Source: Cordia subcordata
Lineage: Eukaryota > Streptophyta > Magnoliopsida > Boraginales > Cordiaceae
Reading direction: 5' to 3'
Assembly (NCBI GenBank): GCA_028554755.1
Contig: JAPTOF010000001.1
Coordinates: 31,949,501-32,013,500, forward strand
DNA: 64,000 nt
In this document: one piece after another, positions 45,396-57,429 of the stretch
Layout: each line of letters starts with the position of its first letter
How positions within the stretch are numbered: the stretch's first letter is position 1
Program-made: the position numbers and the translations under genes
The notes under the pieces: generated by a model
The model's input: the letters and a program-made list of their open reading frames with translations, nothing else
Databases searched by the model: none
Told to the model about the DNA's origin: nothing

Positions 45396-47255
45396 CTTGC
45401 ACTAAAGATTACTTCTGTACAACCTAATACCATAGACTCTAAATGTGTGGCAAACACTTTCTCTAGAAAAGTCTTAGTAAATGGGTCAACTTGGTTTTCT
45501 GTTGAAGCTATCTTTTCAACTACTATTTCTCCTCTTTAGATGAACTCAGGAATCAAATGATAATTCCGTTCAATGTGTTTACCCTTTTTGTGATTGCTAG
45601 GCTCTTTACACTATGAAATAGAACCGTTTGTATCACAATACAACGTAATCAATTTTTGAGCTATTGGCACAGCCTCCAGGTCTATAAGGAATTTCCTTAG
45701 CCACACTGCCTCTTTCATAGCCTTAAATACTGCTACATAATCAGCCTCTGTGTTCGAACCAACAATGCAATTTTGCTTGACACTTCTCTATGAGATAGCT
45801 CCTCTTAACAGAGTGAAAACATATCCAAAAGTAGACTTTCTAGAATCTTTGTCGGATTGGAAATCTGAGTCTGTATAGGCTAATGGCGTCAGATTATCTG
45901 CACGGCCTTCTAACACATAATCTTTCGTCCCCTGCAGGATTTTGAATATATGCATAAATACTACCCAATGTGCCGGTCTAGGATTTGACTGATATCAATT
46001 AACCATGCCAACAACAAAGCAGATATCTGGTCTAGTACATAACATAGCATACATGAGGCTTCCAATTACCAAAGCCGAAGGAACTCTCTTCATGCTCTCT
46101 ACCTCCTTAAGTGTTTTAGACATTGATCCCAAGATAGATAAACTTCATGTCTAAAAGGTAATGATGCTTTTTTAGAATTTTGCATGTTAAACTTGACCAA
46201 TATCTTCTCAATATATGAAGCTTGAGATAAGGCTAGCCTCCTGTTCTTGCAATCTCAGATAAGCTTGATCCCCAGAACATAACTAGCTTTTCCTAAAGCT
46301 TTCATCTGAAATTGAGAAGAGAGCCAAACCTTGATGAATAATAACATCTCCAATCAATAGGATATCATCCATATACAAAACCAAGAAAGCTACAACATTT
46401 CTATTACGCCTCTTATGCATGCAAGGTTCATCAATATTTTGATCAAAATCATAAAATTTAATTACTTGATCAAATTTGATGTTCTATGCCCTAGATGTCT
46501 ACTTTAGTCTATAAATAGACTTTTTAAGTTTACATACCATATGTTTCTGGCGTTTAGCAACATATCCATCTAGTTGTGTCATATAAATGGTCTCGTCAAG
46601 CTATCCATTAAGAAAAGCTATCTTGACATCCTTTGCCATATCTCATAGTCATAATGACATGCGATGGCAAGGAGTTCCCTAATGGATTTAAGCATGGCTA
46701 CTGGTGAGAAGGTTTTCTCATAATCAATTCCTTCTTTCTGAGTATAACCTTTCATCACTAATCTTGCTCAGAAGGTTTAAACCTTTCCATCATTCTTTCT
46801 TTTTCTCTTGTAGACCTATCTACACCCTATAGGTTTTATCCTTTCACCTGTAACTACAAGATCCAGACTTTGTTAAAATACATAGATTGCAACTCTAAAT
46901 CCATTGCCTTATACCACTGGTCGGCATCTATATTGAAATTTGCTTCATCATAACTATTTAGATCCACTACCTAATCCTCTGAAGAAATTTGAATAGACTC
47001 TCTATAGTATCTATTAGGAGGCCTGGAAATTCTCTTACTGCGATGAGGCTCCGAAATATTAGGTGTAACATGCTGCTCTATTTCATCCATAGTTACCACA
47101 GGTGTTATTGGAGATTCTTGTGAAATCTCCTCTAGAACAACTTTAGAATCTGGTGTTTTCCAGATCATATCATCATTCTCTAAGTATCTAGTATAGGTGC
47201 TAATAAACACGGTCTAATCTTTAAGATTATGGAAGATCCCACCTTTAGTATAACC
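45396..47255 (-). pseudogene. copia RT-RNase H remnant
   Basis: The minus strand shows HRSKRISRPPNRYYRES (linker before RT), then degraded RT. Near 45850 comes the RNase H block DFQSDKDSRKSTFGYVFTL, and toward the end TKTFLEKVFATHLESM. Many stops. Upstream pol domains are missing. Confidence 0.85.
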
Positions 47256-48957
47256 ACATAACACACACAAGAATATGCTTAAGAATATATAAAACATAAC
47301 TAGTGTTTCATAGTATGTATAACTAACCTCATGAAGCATGGGGCTTTCAGTGAATCTAAAAATGTCACGAGTTTGTTCTCACTCATGGACAAGGCCTCTA
47401 AAAATTTAACTAGAAGGGTGTCGCAATATGCAACTCCCTAGTCTTCTTCCCTATGATTTGAAAAAACTTATCTTGAGAGCTTAGCCTTTTATGTGGGAAG
47501 AAGCAAAATAATATGCTCTTGAAAAACTAGAGAAAAAATCACACAATGTGTACTATGTATTGTAGTATTCTTTTGCCAAAAATGGAAGAGATTAACTACA
47601 AAAAGGGTAGATAAAACGGTGCGAGGTCTTGCCTATTTATAAGGAAAGGATTCGAACCCCAACCTCTTTATCTTTCCATATGAGAAATATTTTCCTTGTA
47701 AGTAAATTTCCATCACATATCTTGGAAGACTTGGGCCAAGCCCATAATCCAAGCTCAAAACATAGTCCACAATTCATGTGAAGCTAAGTCCGAAAACGAA
47801 ACTATCCAAGCCCAATTAGATTATCTTGGACTCTAAAGAAAACCCAAACCCAATTCCAAGCCTCGGCTCAAATAGACTACTACCACAATTTCTTCGTTTA
47901 AAATTACTCTCTTAAAGTCATTCAACTAGCAAAAGGACCAAGAAGACACAAGTAACCATGGCTTCTAAAATTGAAAAAAAATGTACTTGCCAAAATCAAG
48001 CGACATACTGACCATTTTTAACTCCAATCTATTCCACCATAAGATCAAAACTGTACTCTAAGAATAATTGTTGTTACCCAGAATCTTATCACAAAAGAAT
48101 GTAAACTTTGTCTTTGACCTATTAAATGACCAACAATAATGCCCCTCTATGTATACCCACAGCTAAGGCTAGTCCTTTAGCCTTTGTACTATCAGCTTCT
48201 TAGCTGCATCTTCTCCATTGGGTCCCTTGTCCTATTAACAACCATCCATGGTCTTGATTCCGGGAGCGACCCTGAAGCCAAATGACTAATGCACCTATAA
48301 AGGTATATCATTAAATCTAGATTTAGGTGATTAATTTCGACAATCCCAAAAGGGGCGCATAGATTCTATATTGCATATACATGTTCCAATTAAGTAGAAC
48401 TTGGCACTCAACGCCCAAGGCTGTTGATCCTAATAGAATAAGATCTCACCCATAGTGAATCAAAGCCCCAAGTCTTAACTTCGTTAGTTCATCCACCTAT
48501 GCTCAAGATTAAGAGCAAGGATCACTTAGTAGCACTGAGCATCTTGTTTTCTTTCTTTGATAGTACGTCTCTAAAAAAACATACTCATAATAGTCCTGTC
48601 CAATGCATGATACACATATACACTAGAGAGTCAAGTCCAGAAAGTCCTCTAATGACCTAGGTAGATTACACTAACGAGGAGACTTGCTTGCTATAGCCTC
48701 ATTCCAACTAGAGTGCCTCACACTACTATTCGGTTACGGACTTTAATTTATGATATGACCAAATCTAAACTTAGACCTACTATGCGTCCAGCCTCACTGT
48801 GCAAGTCATTAGTTCAAGTCAAGGAACATTTAGACGTGCATCAATAAAAACATACCAGATATAATATGCAAGAAACTCATAGTGTCATTCATAAAATGAT
48901 TATGCATTGTTTAACATCCAAAATGTTAAATACAAGTAAGCTTCAGGGCATACTAAT
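47256..48957 (-). repeat. 5' LTR of right-arm copia, inner end lost
   Basis: Minus strand begins TGTTGGGATTAGTATGCCC and runs parallel to the other LTR. Its inner end stops about 70 bp short and joins RT-linker sequence directly, so PBS and gag were lost in one deletion. Confidence 0.8.
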
Positions 48958-49075
48958 CCCAACACATGGCATGAGTGTTTTACTAGTTAACAACTAAAGC
49001 GAGATAGATTTCTTTGTTCTTACATTACTTAAACAAATTTCATAAGGAATTTTCAAGTGATGGTATTTTTCTAAA

Positions 49076-49721
49076 GGTAAAATACACATCATCTCCTTGT
49101 GATTTGTATAAATAACTAATTATCTTATGTGATTTAAGACATAACACATTACCTTCCCTTTCCCCTCTCCCTGCCTCTCCTGTACTTTTCAAAAGTGGCA
49201 CATAACCCTCAATCCTAGCTTTTTCTATCTAATCAACAAATACACTCTTCACTCTTGTATGTATAAATGCCAAATGTTAGATATCTCCACTTTATAAAAT
49301 TAAAAAAAATTAAAAATTAGAAAAGTAAAAAAATACAACAATAAAAATAAAAAAATTTAAATATTAAAAACTTAAAAAATTAAAAAAATCAGCAAACCAA
49401 AAACTAAAAAATGAAAGATAAAAATTTAAAAATTAAAAAAAATTAAAAATTAAAAAAAATTTAAAAATTAAAAAAATTTAAAAATTCAAAATAAAAATTC
49501 AAAATTTAAAACATAATGGAAAAGAAATAGAAACTGTAAATGTTAGTAAGGATAATTTGGTCTTTTTAAAACCTTATTTAACACTATTAACATATTAACA
49601 TAAATGAGGAGATTGTGCCATTTTTTAAAAACACAAAAAATAATATAATATGTTTTAAATTACAAGGAAGTAATCAGCTACTTATGCACACTACACAGGG
49701 GATGTAAAGTGCATTTTACCC
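49076..49721. mobile_element. Mutator-like MITE (right arm)
   Basis: Ends GGTAAAATACACATCATCTC and, inverted, GGGTAAAATGCACTTTACATC. AT-rich core without coding. Same location as the copies in units B and C. Confidence 0.75.
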
Positions 49722-49839
49722 TTTTCTTTTAATGCATGTAGTTTTCTAGTGAAGATCATGAGCCGTAATTTCATTACCCAAACAGCTTAGCAAACTAAAT
49801 TTCGAGTGGATTTTGAAAGTGATCATTTTTATACAGGCC

Positions 49840-50006
49840 TGTTTGGATTGGCCTTTTTTAGGGAAAAAAAATACTTTTAAAGAAATACTTTTAACAATAA
49901 TTATTTGGTTTAGCTTTTAAAAAAATTAAAACTCAAATAATATTTTTTTTTTCAAAAACTGTTTAAGAAAATATTTTTTTAAAAAAAAATTTAATCCAAA
50001 CAAACC
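49840..50006. mobile_element. Small hAT-like MITE
   Basis: About 165 bp with inverted ends around TGTTTGGATT and AATCCAAACA. A/T homopolymers inside. Not seen at the corresponding left-arm sites. Confidence 0.5.
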
Positions 50007-50059
50007 ATAACTCCCAATCGGTTCCAGGTTTCATCAACGAGTTTCCGGGTAGAAATTAA

Positions 50060-50285
50060 AGAAATTGATGGACACGCCGTCACGGTGGACCGCGTGGTAT
50101 GTAATGATATAATCACTTGTTATGGAGTTTTCTGCCGCCTTCATGCACGGCTGCGCCCAAATCCCGTGATCCATCTCGCTCGCTTATGCGCTAGCTGGGT
50201 TATGTTTATTGGCTCAGCTATCCATACATCATCCACCATTTCATCCATCGGGACAAACAATGAGAATCCCGGTAAATTTTGGATC
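50060..50285. other. Conserved spacer block, right-arm copy
   Basis: Inverted counterpart of 7318-7545. Contains CTAGCTGGGTTATGTTTATT and TGCACGGCTGCGCCCAAATC. See that entry. Confidence 0.5.
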
Positions 50286-51549
50286 CATTAGAAAAGTTTG
50301 ACGATGATCTTTTGTATAAAGTAATTTCGTCATGATCTTTTATGAAGATCTTAGGAGAGATTAATTATATTGACGGTTTCTTTTCCCTTTTTATATAAAA
50401 CCAGTCCTTTCTATGCCGTGTTTTGTAAGGATTCATATAGGTTTTTCATGTGTTTTTTTAATTGTTTTCCTAAATATATATAGATGTAATTTTTGTACAT
50501 TTTTTTTTTTTTAAATATCATATAAGTATAATACCCTCATATTCAGAAATTTGTCCTAACTATTGCTGGCATCATTTGGCTAATACAATAACAAACCTCA
50601 ATCATTTTATTTAATAATTATTATAATTAAAAATTTTAATTTGCTAAATTAGTAAAGTTATTTTATTCATTTTTGATTAAATATTTAATTGGAAGGATTA
50701 GTGGACTTATTAAAAATAGGATCGCGAGTACATAGGATTTGGTTCAAAACAATATGGACTAACTTAAAACTAAAAAGAAAACAATGAGAAAATTATAGTG
50801 ACCGTTTATATTTGTTAGTATTGAGAACTATTTAATTGATATATACCCAAGAAATTAAGTAAATAGTAATATGGCATCTCCTAAAACTTCTTCGTTTAAC
50901 TCATAATATAATCTGGATTATAAATACTCAACACTAATTAACTTAAAATTCAAAATAAACTTTGCGAAATACAAATGATCAAATTTGTCTGGCTACTTTC
51001 TTCTTTTGTGCGAATTGAGACTCGAATTTTTCCGTTTCAAAGATAAATTTTAATCTGAGTTTTAAACTTGGCTGCAGCTTTATTACTGCACGTTAAATAC
51101 ATCTCTAGAAAATGAAATTAAAGTTGCACAATTGGCACCAGAAAGGTAAGAAATACTCGTATAGAAAACAAGTCAAAATTGATGGTGGCAGCAAAAGTTT
51201 TTATGGGATGATTATATTCAAGATAACATTGACAAAATAAAATATTATCGAGATCACAAAAAGTAATATTTTGTGTCATGCATTTAGTTTTATTTTGTGT
51301 TGTATAATAAAAAAAATTACGTATTAAATATTAAATCTTCTTGTATATGATAAAAATTTAACGATATATACCAGTAGCCAAAATAGATTACGTTACTGTG
51401 TTTTAATTTCGATTGTTGAACCCAGTCGGGGGTGTTAATAGATATAAAACAAGTCAATTTTGAAGTACTGTGTGAAGAAAAAGTTTCAGGGAATGGTGAT
51501 CCAAGATAATGTTAACAAAATGGAAAATTATAAAAACAGCAGGTATAGT

Positions 51550-52015
51550 CAAGAATAGAGAAAATAAATGCTCTATTTAAAAAAAATAACTAAAATGCCA
51601 TATATTTGAAAGTGAAGATGAAAATGCAACAAGACTAAACTAAGAGTTTTGAAAACCCGAAGATTGGATGTCCACTAAGCAGCTTCAGGATCTACGTGCG
51701 CCAGTCAACTTCAGAGTTTTCAAAACTCGCAAATTTGAATTTTTTTTTTTAAGATTTGATTTCAAAACTCGAAGGTGTGAGAATTTTTTTTAAAAAAATC
51801 AGAAATGCGAAATTTTTTATTTTTTTTAAAAAAATAAGATCTTCCAATTTTCAAAACTCGAGGATACGAAAAATAATAAAACAGATCTTCAAGTTTTGAA
51901 AATCCAAGTTGAGTTAATAGGCATTCTCCTTTTTAGCTTCAAAAACATGACATTTTAATTATTTTCTTTTAAAAAATGAGACGTGTAACTTATTTTCTCC
52001 CAAAAAATGATGGTT
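51550..52015. mobile_element. TIR element with GAGTTTTGAAAACTC repeats (right copy)
   Basis: Inverted counterpart of 2815-3420, immediately upstream of the P450. Confidence 0.5.
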
Positions 52016-52245
52016 TATATTATTCTTCACCTCTTCATTAAATTCCTGCCGCATTATATAGTTCAAAAAATAGATTATGTTGCATGTTTTTCAGTTCATT
52101 TTCTACCGTTAATCTCATCAGGCGGCGAAGATATCTAGAACTTGTCAAACTGGCCAGCTCACTACACTTGAATAAATGGCATGCATGCAAGGAAGAGTAG
52201 TACGTGCCTCGCATACCTCATTCTCAGTAATTAGCTTGAGACACC

Positions 52246-54143
52246 ATGGATTACATAACCATTGTTCTTGCAACGTTGTTGGCATTAACCCTGTTGCATG
52301 GCCTCAAAACATTCTCGTCATCAAGAAGATCGTCAAGCAGAAAGCTACCACCCGGGCCACCTCCCCTACCCATAATTGGCAACCTTCACATGCTTGGTGA
52401 GCACTTCCATAAGTCCTTAGCCGAGCTTGCCAAAACTTATGGTCCAATTATGACCATAAAACTAAGCCAACTTAACACCTTGGTTATTAGTTCGCCGGCC
52501 GCAGCTAAACAAGTGCTGCAGAAACAGGATACGGAGTTTTCTAGTAAATGGATCCCACAAGCACTCCACGCCCACAACCAATACAAGTACTCTGTTGTGT
52601 TATTGCCTGTTGAGTCGCGATTTAGAGCCATCCGCAAAGCCATGAACTCTTCCATATTTTCTGGCACTAGGCTGGAAGCTAGCCAGCACGTAAGGTCTGC
52701 CAAGATTCAGGAGCTGATTGACTATTGTCGAAAATACAGTAAGAAAGGTCAAGCAGTCAATTTAGGGTTAGCGACTTTCATGACTTCGCTAAACCTTTTG
52801 ACCTACACCATCTTCTCCAAGAACGTCATGGACTTGAATTCAAGTTCCCTCCAAGAAATGAGAGACTTGATGTGGAACATAGCTGTTGAGGCTGGGGCAC
52901 CTAATTTGTCAGGTTACTACAAATTTATAAAGTTTGATATCAAGGTATAAGGCACCGTTTATTCAATCATTTTAGTAAGGTGTTCGACATTTTTGTTAGT
53001 CATATCGATGAACGTGTCCAACAAAGGGAATTGCAAGGACCTGAAACTAATGATGCTCTTGACCATCTTCTCACCTTCATCAAAGAGAATCCAAAAGATT
53101 ACGACCGGACTCACATGGAGCGCATGTTCCTGGTAAAATATCTTCTTTTTTGCTCTTTATATGTAGTTATTATATGATTTTCAATTTTCTTTTTCTTAGT
53201 ATACTTTTCTGATTTCTCCTTTGATGTCTCGGTTTTTATATGCAAACATGGCTGAAATTATAATAAACTACAGATAATGTAATTAAGGGTTTAAAAATCC
53301 CAAACCATTAACTATAATAGTATATATTTAAACGGTAATCCAGTTTTTGTTCCCTTGTCACTTACCACTTGAAGTCTATTAATGTTTGTAATTGAAAGAT
53401 TCTGATTATTTTTCTTCTTAAAACAAAACAAATAATTGTCATAATTAGTTCCTTCAAGAACTTTACTTCCAGCTAGCATAATATACCATAATTTCTTCTT
53501 CTTCTCCTTCTTATTATTATTATTATTATTTTTGTAGGACTTATTTATTGCCAGGTCTAATACAACTTCAAGCACTTTAGAATGGGGAATGGCCGATGTA
53601 CTTAAGAGTCCAAAGACATTGGAAAAGGCCAAAGAAGAGTTTGCACGAGCCGTTGGAAAAGGCAAGATAATAGAAGAATCTGATGTTGATCAGCTGCCTT
53701 ATTTACAGTGCATTGTCAAAGAAATCTTGAGGTTACATCCACCAATTCAAACATTAATTCCACAAATGGTATATCAAGATGTCGAGTTATGCGGATATAC
53801 AATACCAAAAGGGACAAAAATTCTTGTAAATGTATGGGCCATTGGACGTGATTCAAACTATTGGAATGATCCACTAACGTTTAAACCTAAGAGGTTTTGG
53901 GATTCAGATTTGGATGTTCAAGGCCTCGATTTTGAGTTGCTGCCTTTTGGTTTAGGAAAAAGAATTTGTCTAGGCATGCCATTGGCACGCAGGTTGCTTC
54001 CAATTGTGATTGGGTCATTACTTAACGTATTTGATTGGAAGCTTGATGGTGGCATCAAACCAGAAGAATTAAATATGGAGGAGAAAGTCGGCCTTGCGTT
54101 GAATAAAAAACATGACCTAAAAGCTATCCCTATACCTGTTTGA
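52246..54143 (+). pseudogene. CYP76-type cytochrome P450, frameshifted
   Basis: Exon 1 52246-53132, GT-AG intron 53133-53537, exon 2 53538-54143: about 497 codons, normal for CYP76. Seen in order: N-terminal membrane anchor (residues 1-20), proline-rich PPGPPPLPIIGN, K-helix EILR, PKRF, and heme loop FGLGKRICLG with the Cys ligand. CYP76 enzymes are ER-bound monooxygenases, often acting on terpenoids or alkaloids; the substrate here is unknown. One base is missing between 52941 and 52942 (FDI then Lys-Val-stop), confirmed by the left-arm paralog. The I-helix reads ARSNTT instead of AGSDTT, so the acidic residue for oxygen activation is lost, and the C-helix Trp is Phe (SRFRAIRK). I judge it a recent pseudogene. 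A sequencing error could explain the frameshift but not the I-helix changes. Confidence 0.88.
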
Positions 54144-54665
54144 AGGAGCAAGCACAATCTATATATCAGTTATTACCTTGTCACTCTAAACATATGTTTG
54201 AAGCCAAGTGTGTTTCTTTTGCGCATTTTGTATGAAGGCATGTACTTTTTGGACGGGACCACGCAACGTACGTGTGTGCATGTAGGATAGAACCATGTTT
54301 TACTAGAACCAAGCATTTGGTGTCTTGTGGTGTTGAGTCCATTAAAATTCATTTTATTGAAGCATGTTTTACTAGCAAATAAATATTGAAGTTTCTTCAT
54401 GAAGTCATAGAGAAAATGATGAGTTATTTTATCTTTTCCTTAATCTTGTACTACAGAATTCATCATGGACGATTGCGTCTTTGGCAGCACCAAGCATCAA
54501 TTCACCATATCCAATAATTAATATGGTGTCTCCAAATAGCTGGGGTGAGTATAATTCAGTTAATATTTAAAAAATGAAACAAATCGCCAAATTTGCTTAA
54601 AGTGCATAAACATTTTAAAGGTTGAGGAAAATATGGCTTTTGATTGCAAAAGGGAATAAACGCCA

Positions 54666-55900
54666 TTTTACCCTACGAGATGTTTATATCCCAAGCTTTC
54701 CTATCAACTTTTGAATTTACCTAGATTCTCCCGTGAAAGTAAAACACCACTTCAATTAGTTAGCTTTTTTTTTTTTTTCCCGCTTGCTAAGTTCCATTTA
54801 GTTAGCATTTGTTTAACAATCAAAGTCAAATTAAAATTAAGAAATAGTTCAAGTGGTTAAAATTATGTCCCTAAGTGTATATTTCTAGGTTCAATTATGT
54901 GGGAGTGAGGGTTTGACAGAAAAGAAAAAAGGAAAGATCAAAATCAAATTTTTAACCATCACTTTTTATTTCTATTTTATTTACTCCTCTTTTTCATGTC
55001 TTCTTTTTCTCAACCACAATATCATAGCCTCTCTAGTATTGTCTACAACCAGACGCACACATATTGCCTGAATCTCCATAGCGAAAATGAAAGCAAATGT
55101 CTGACCCATTTTTTTTTGGTAAATTCATAAAATTGGTGTTCACTTGATTCTCGTTAAATAATATGAAACATATTAAAATGATTCGGTTGAAAAGTATGAT
55201 ATTATGAAGACATTATTTCTTCACAATTAAAATCTTGACAATAAATTATGTTGTTGTAATACTAAGATAACCCTTTGATATTTTCTCAAGTATCCAGTTG
55301 AATTTTTTTTTTTTTACAATATCATATAATTTTGAAAAAAATAATAAATGAAGATTAAGAAATAACTTTGCATTATAGAAGGAATGAACTCAATGTTCTT
55401 TTGGAATGAGAAAAAAAGAAACTCATGAAATGAGGACATGTAGAATGGATTGGAAATTCATGTATTCTACTTTATATATATTAGTATTTTCAAAATCCGT
55501 TCTTCACACAACTCAATTTGTTAATATTAGGTGGTATTTAATGCTAAATTTAAAAAATAATGAATTTAATTCTAACTCTAAAAAAGTTTAAATTCTATTC
55601 CGATAAATTTTAGTCCTCTCATCTGAATTCTAAGTTCTAGTTCAGAAAGGAAATTGAATTCTAAAAATCAAATTAAATTGTAATTTTAGAATTTTAGATT
55701 ATCCCTTCTTAAATTTAATCCTAAATTCGAAAATCTTTTCTAATTCTATGGGAAAAAATTCAAATTCAAAATTCTTTTTTGAATTTTGAGTTCAAGTAAT
55801 TTTTGGTATAAATTGAAAATTATTAATAGTTCCTTTCTAGAAGGAGAAAAAGAAGTACCAGTAAAGAATGACTAGAAAGCTTAGAAGACAGATAGAGTTA
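54666..55900. other. AT-rich intergenic, no gene
   Basis: Outside the duplicated arm. AT-rich with T runs. A run of GAATTC/AATTCTAA-type repeats (about 55530-55800) may be a worn MITE. No gene seen. Confidence 0.45.
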
Positions 55901-56355
55901 GGCTCTATTTGGCATAATTGTGAGATTTTAACTATTGAACTATAAAACCTTTGGGCTCTATTTGGCATAATTGTGAGATTTTAACTATTGAACTATAAAA
56001 TCTTTAGCAGTAGAGATTTGGTTGAAAGTATTGTTGAATAATAATTGTTGATTGTCAGGCCTAATATTTTAAGAGTTAAGCTTTTAACTGTTTTGAGGTA
56101 ATATTAGAATTTCAAAACTGTATAGTATTTTTTGAGAAAAGAAGAAAAATTATAATTTCTAACATGAAGAAAACAACTTCTCCAGCTTTCTCTAAAAGCT
56201 CCAATTTGGAGTTTCTGATTTTTTTTAGCTTTTTCCTTTTTCAGCTTTGGCTTTTATGTAAAGATACTTTTAAATATGAGCCAAAAAAATTATTTTTAAC
56301 TTTTAAACTCACAAAAAATATTTTTAGATGTCGAAAAGTTGGGCCAAACAGACTC
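55901..56355. mobile_element. hAT-like MITE with duplicated left end
   Basis: Left end GGCTCTATTTGGCATAATTG, right end inverted GAGTCTGTTTGGCCC. The first 53 bp occur twice in tandem (55901-55953 and 55954-56006), differing by few bases. No coding. Confidence 0.6.
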
Positions 56356-56359
56356 ATCA

Positions 56360-57332
56360 TTCTACTAGTTCTGCTAACTAAAGATTGAGTTGTGTGAAAA
56401 AGTAGAAGTCTTTTCTTGTGTTGTTCTTTTTGTGGGTCTTGCATGCTGTCACAAAATTGGCAGACCACAAGAGGCCTAATAGTTGATGAAGAAGCATCAT
56501 TTTTGCGCTGTGATTGGGTAAAGCTATGCTTGGTTGAATTTTGGCATGAGTCTTTGTAACGCCCCATACCTTGACTAGTATTTGAATGGTGAGCAGCATT
56601 AACAGTAATAGATGGTGGTGCACGAAGAAGACCAGATGCATGCATCTCCTCGCGACGCAAAAAGGACTCATATTCAATCAACTTCTCACACAACTTATCA
56701 AAGCTAATGACACTATCACGGGCCCGAATCGCTGTAGCCAATTCTTTGAAAGCAGGGCCGAGACCATTTAAGGTATGAGTAATTAAGTATTGTGCTGGAA
56801 TAGGAGCACTAAAAAGAGATAACTCATCAGCAAGGTCACGAACCCTGGCCAAGTACTCAGCAATTGGTTGAGTACCATGAGACAGCAAGGTTAACTGTTC
56901 TGTAAGTCCCATAATATAGAAGGAGGATGGACTGGCATATGCTTTGGCAAGTCGTGACCATGTATCGACAGCAGAGGAGGAAGATCAAACAAGAGGCACA
57001 ACAGTGGGAGTTAAAGAGCCAATAATTCCCGAAAGAAGAAGCTTGTCTTGACGCATCCAATAATGATATTCTGGATTGGATTTGTCAATACCACCATCAC
57101 CTTTGAGAGTAGGAGAAGGGCATGGATTGGTGCCATTAATGTAACCTTCAAGACCAAACCCATAGAGAAGAGCATCGAATTGCGTCTTCCATGAATAGTA
57201 GTTAGAGGAGGCAAGTTTGAGTGGCAATTGATTGGCCACGTTGATTGCTATAAGAGGAGAAGATGAGATATTCTCATCAAAAGTGTTGGTAGTGTTCAAA
57301 GCAGATGTTTGGGACACGTTTGGGCTGGCCAT
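56360..57332 (-). pseudogene. copia gag (UBN2 type), truncated
   Basis: The minus-strand ATG at 57332 opens a 115-codon frame (MASPNVSQTSALNTTNTF; SSNYYSWKTQFDALLYGFGL). A stop near 56988 separates it from a second frame with MGLTEQLTLLSHGTQPIAEY and ITHTLNGLGPAFKELATAIR. Then CQFCDS, the start of a zinc knuckle, is cut by the MITE edge. This is the best-kept retroelement gag in the window; one lesion breaks it. Confidence 0.88.
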
Positions 57333-57402
57333 GATGAAGAAAAATGATAATGCTAAGAGACGGGAAGCATGGGAAGAGATCGATTAACTTGTTAGAGCTG
57401 AA

Positions 57403-57418
57403 GACCTGAATGATGCCA
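57403..57418 (-). other. copia primer binding site
   Basis: Minus-strand TGGCATCATTCAGGTC upstream of gag, close to the TGGTATCA class. LTR sequence should follow at higher coordinates, but its outer end is not recognisable. Confidence 0.5.
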
Positions 57419-57429
57419 TATAAGAGAAT

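Larger units (their letters stand above)
43512..48984 (-). mobile_element. Large copia retrotransposon in right arm
   Basis: Interrupts right-arm sequence between ATTCTATTATT (43511) and GTTAACAAC (48985), which are adjacent in the left arm near 15445. Minus-strand order: 5' LTR (48957 to about 47256), RT-RNase H segment, polypurine tract, 3' LTR (45395 to about 43584). PBS, gag, protease and integrase are deleted. Exact outer ends unresolved (possible TSD CATGT/CATGG). Confidence 0.85.
42480..54665. repeat. Right arm of large inverted duplication
   Basis: Inverted counterpart of 930-17860 in collinear order. Carries its own copia insertion (about 43512-48984) but none of the PR-10 genes. 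The homology ends within 15 bp of a copia LTR start, so the PR-10 side was probably lost by a deletion or insertion at that point. Confidence 0.85.

Noticed and set aside
52246..54143. Intact P450 gene with an extra intron hiding the frameshift
   Set aside because: No GT-AG pair near 52941 restores the frame without losing conserved residues, and the paralog shows one extra base at this exact place.
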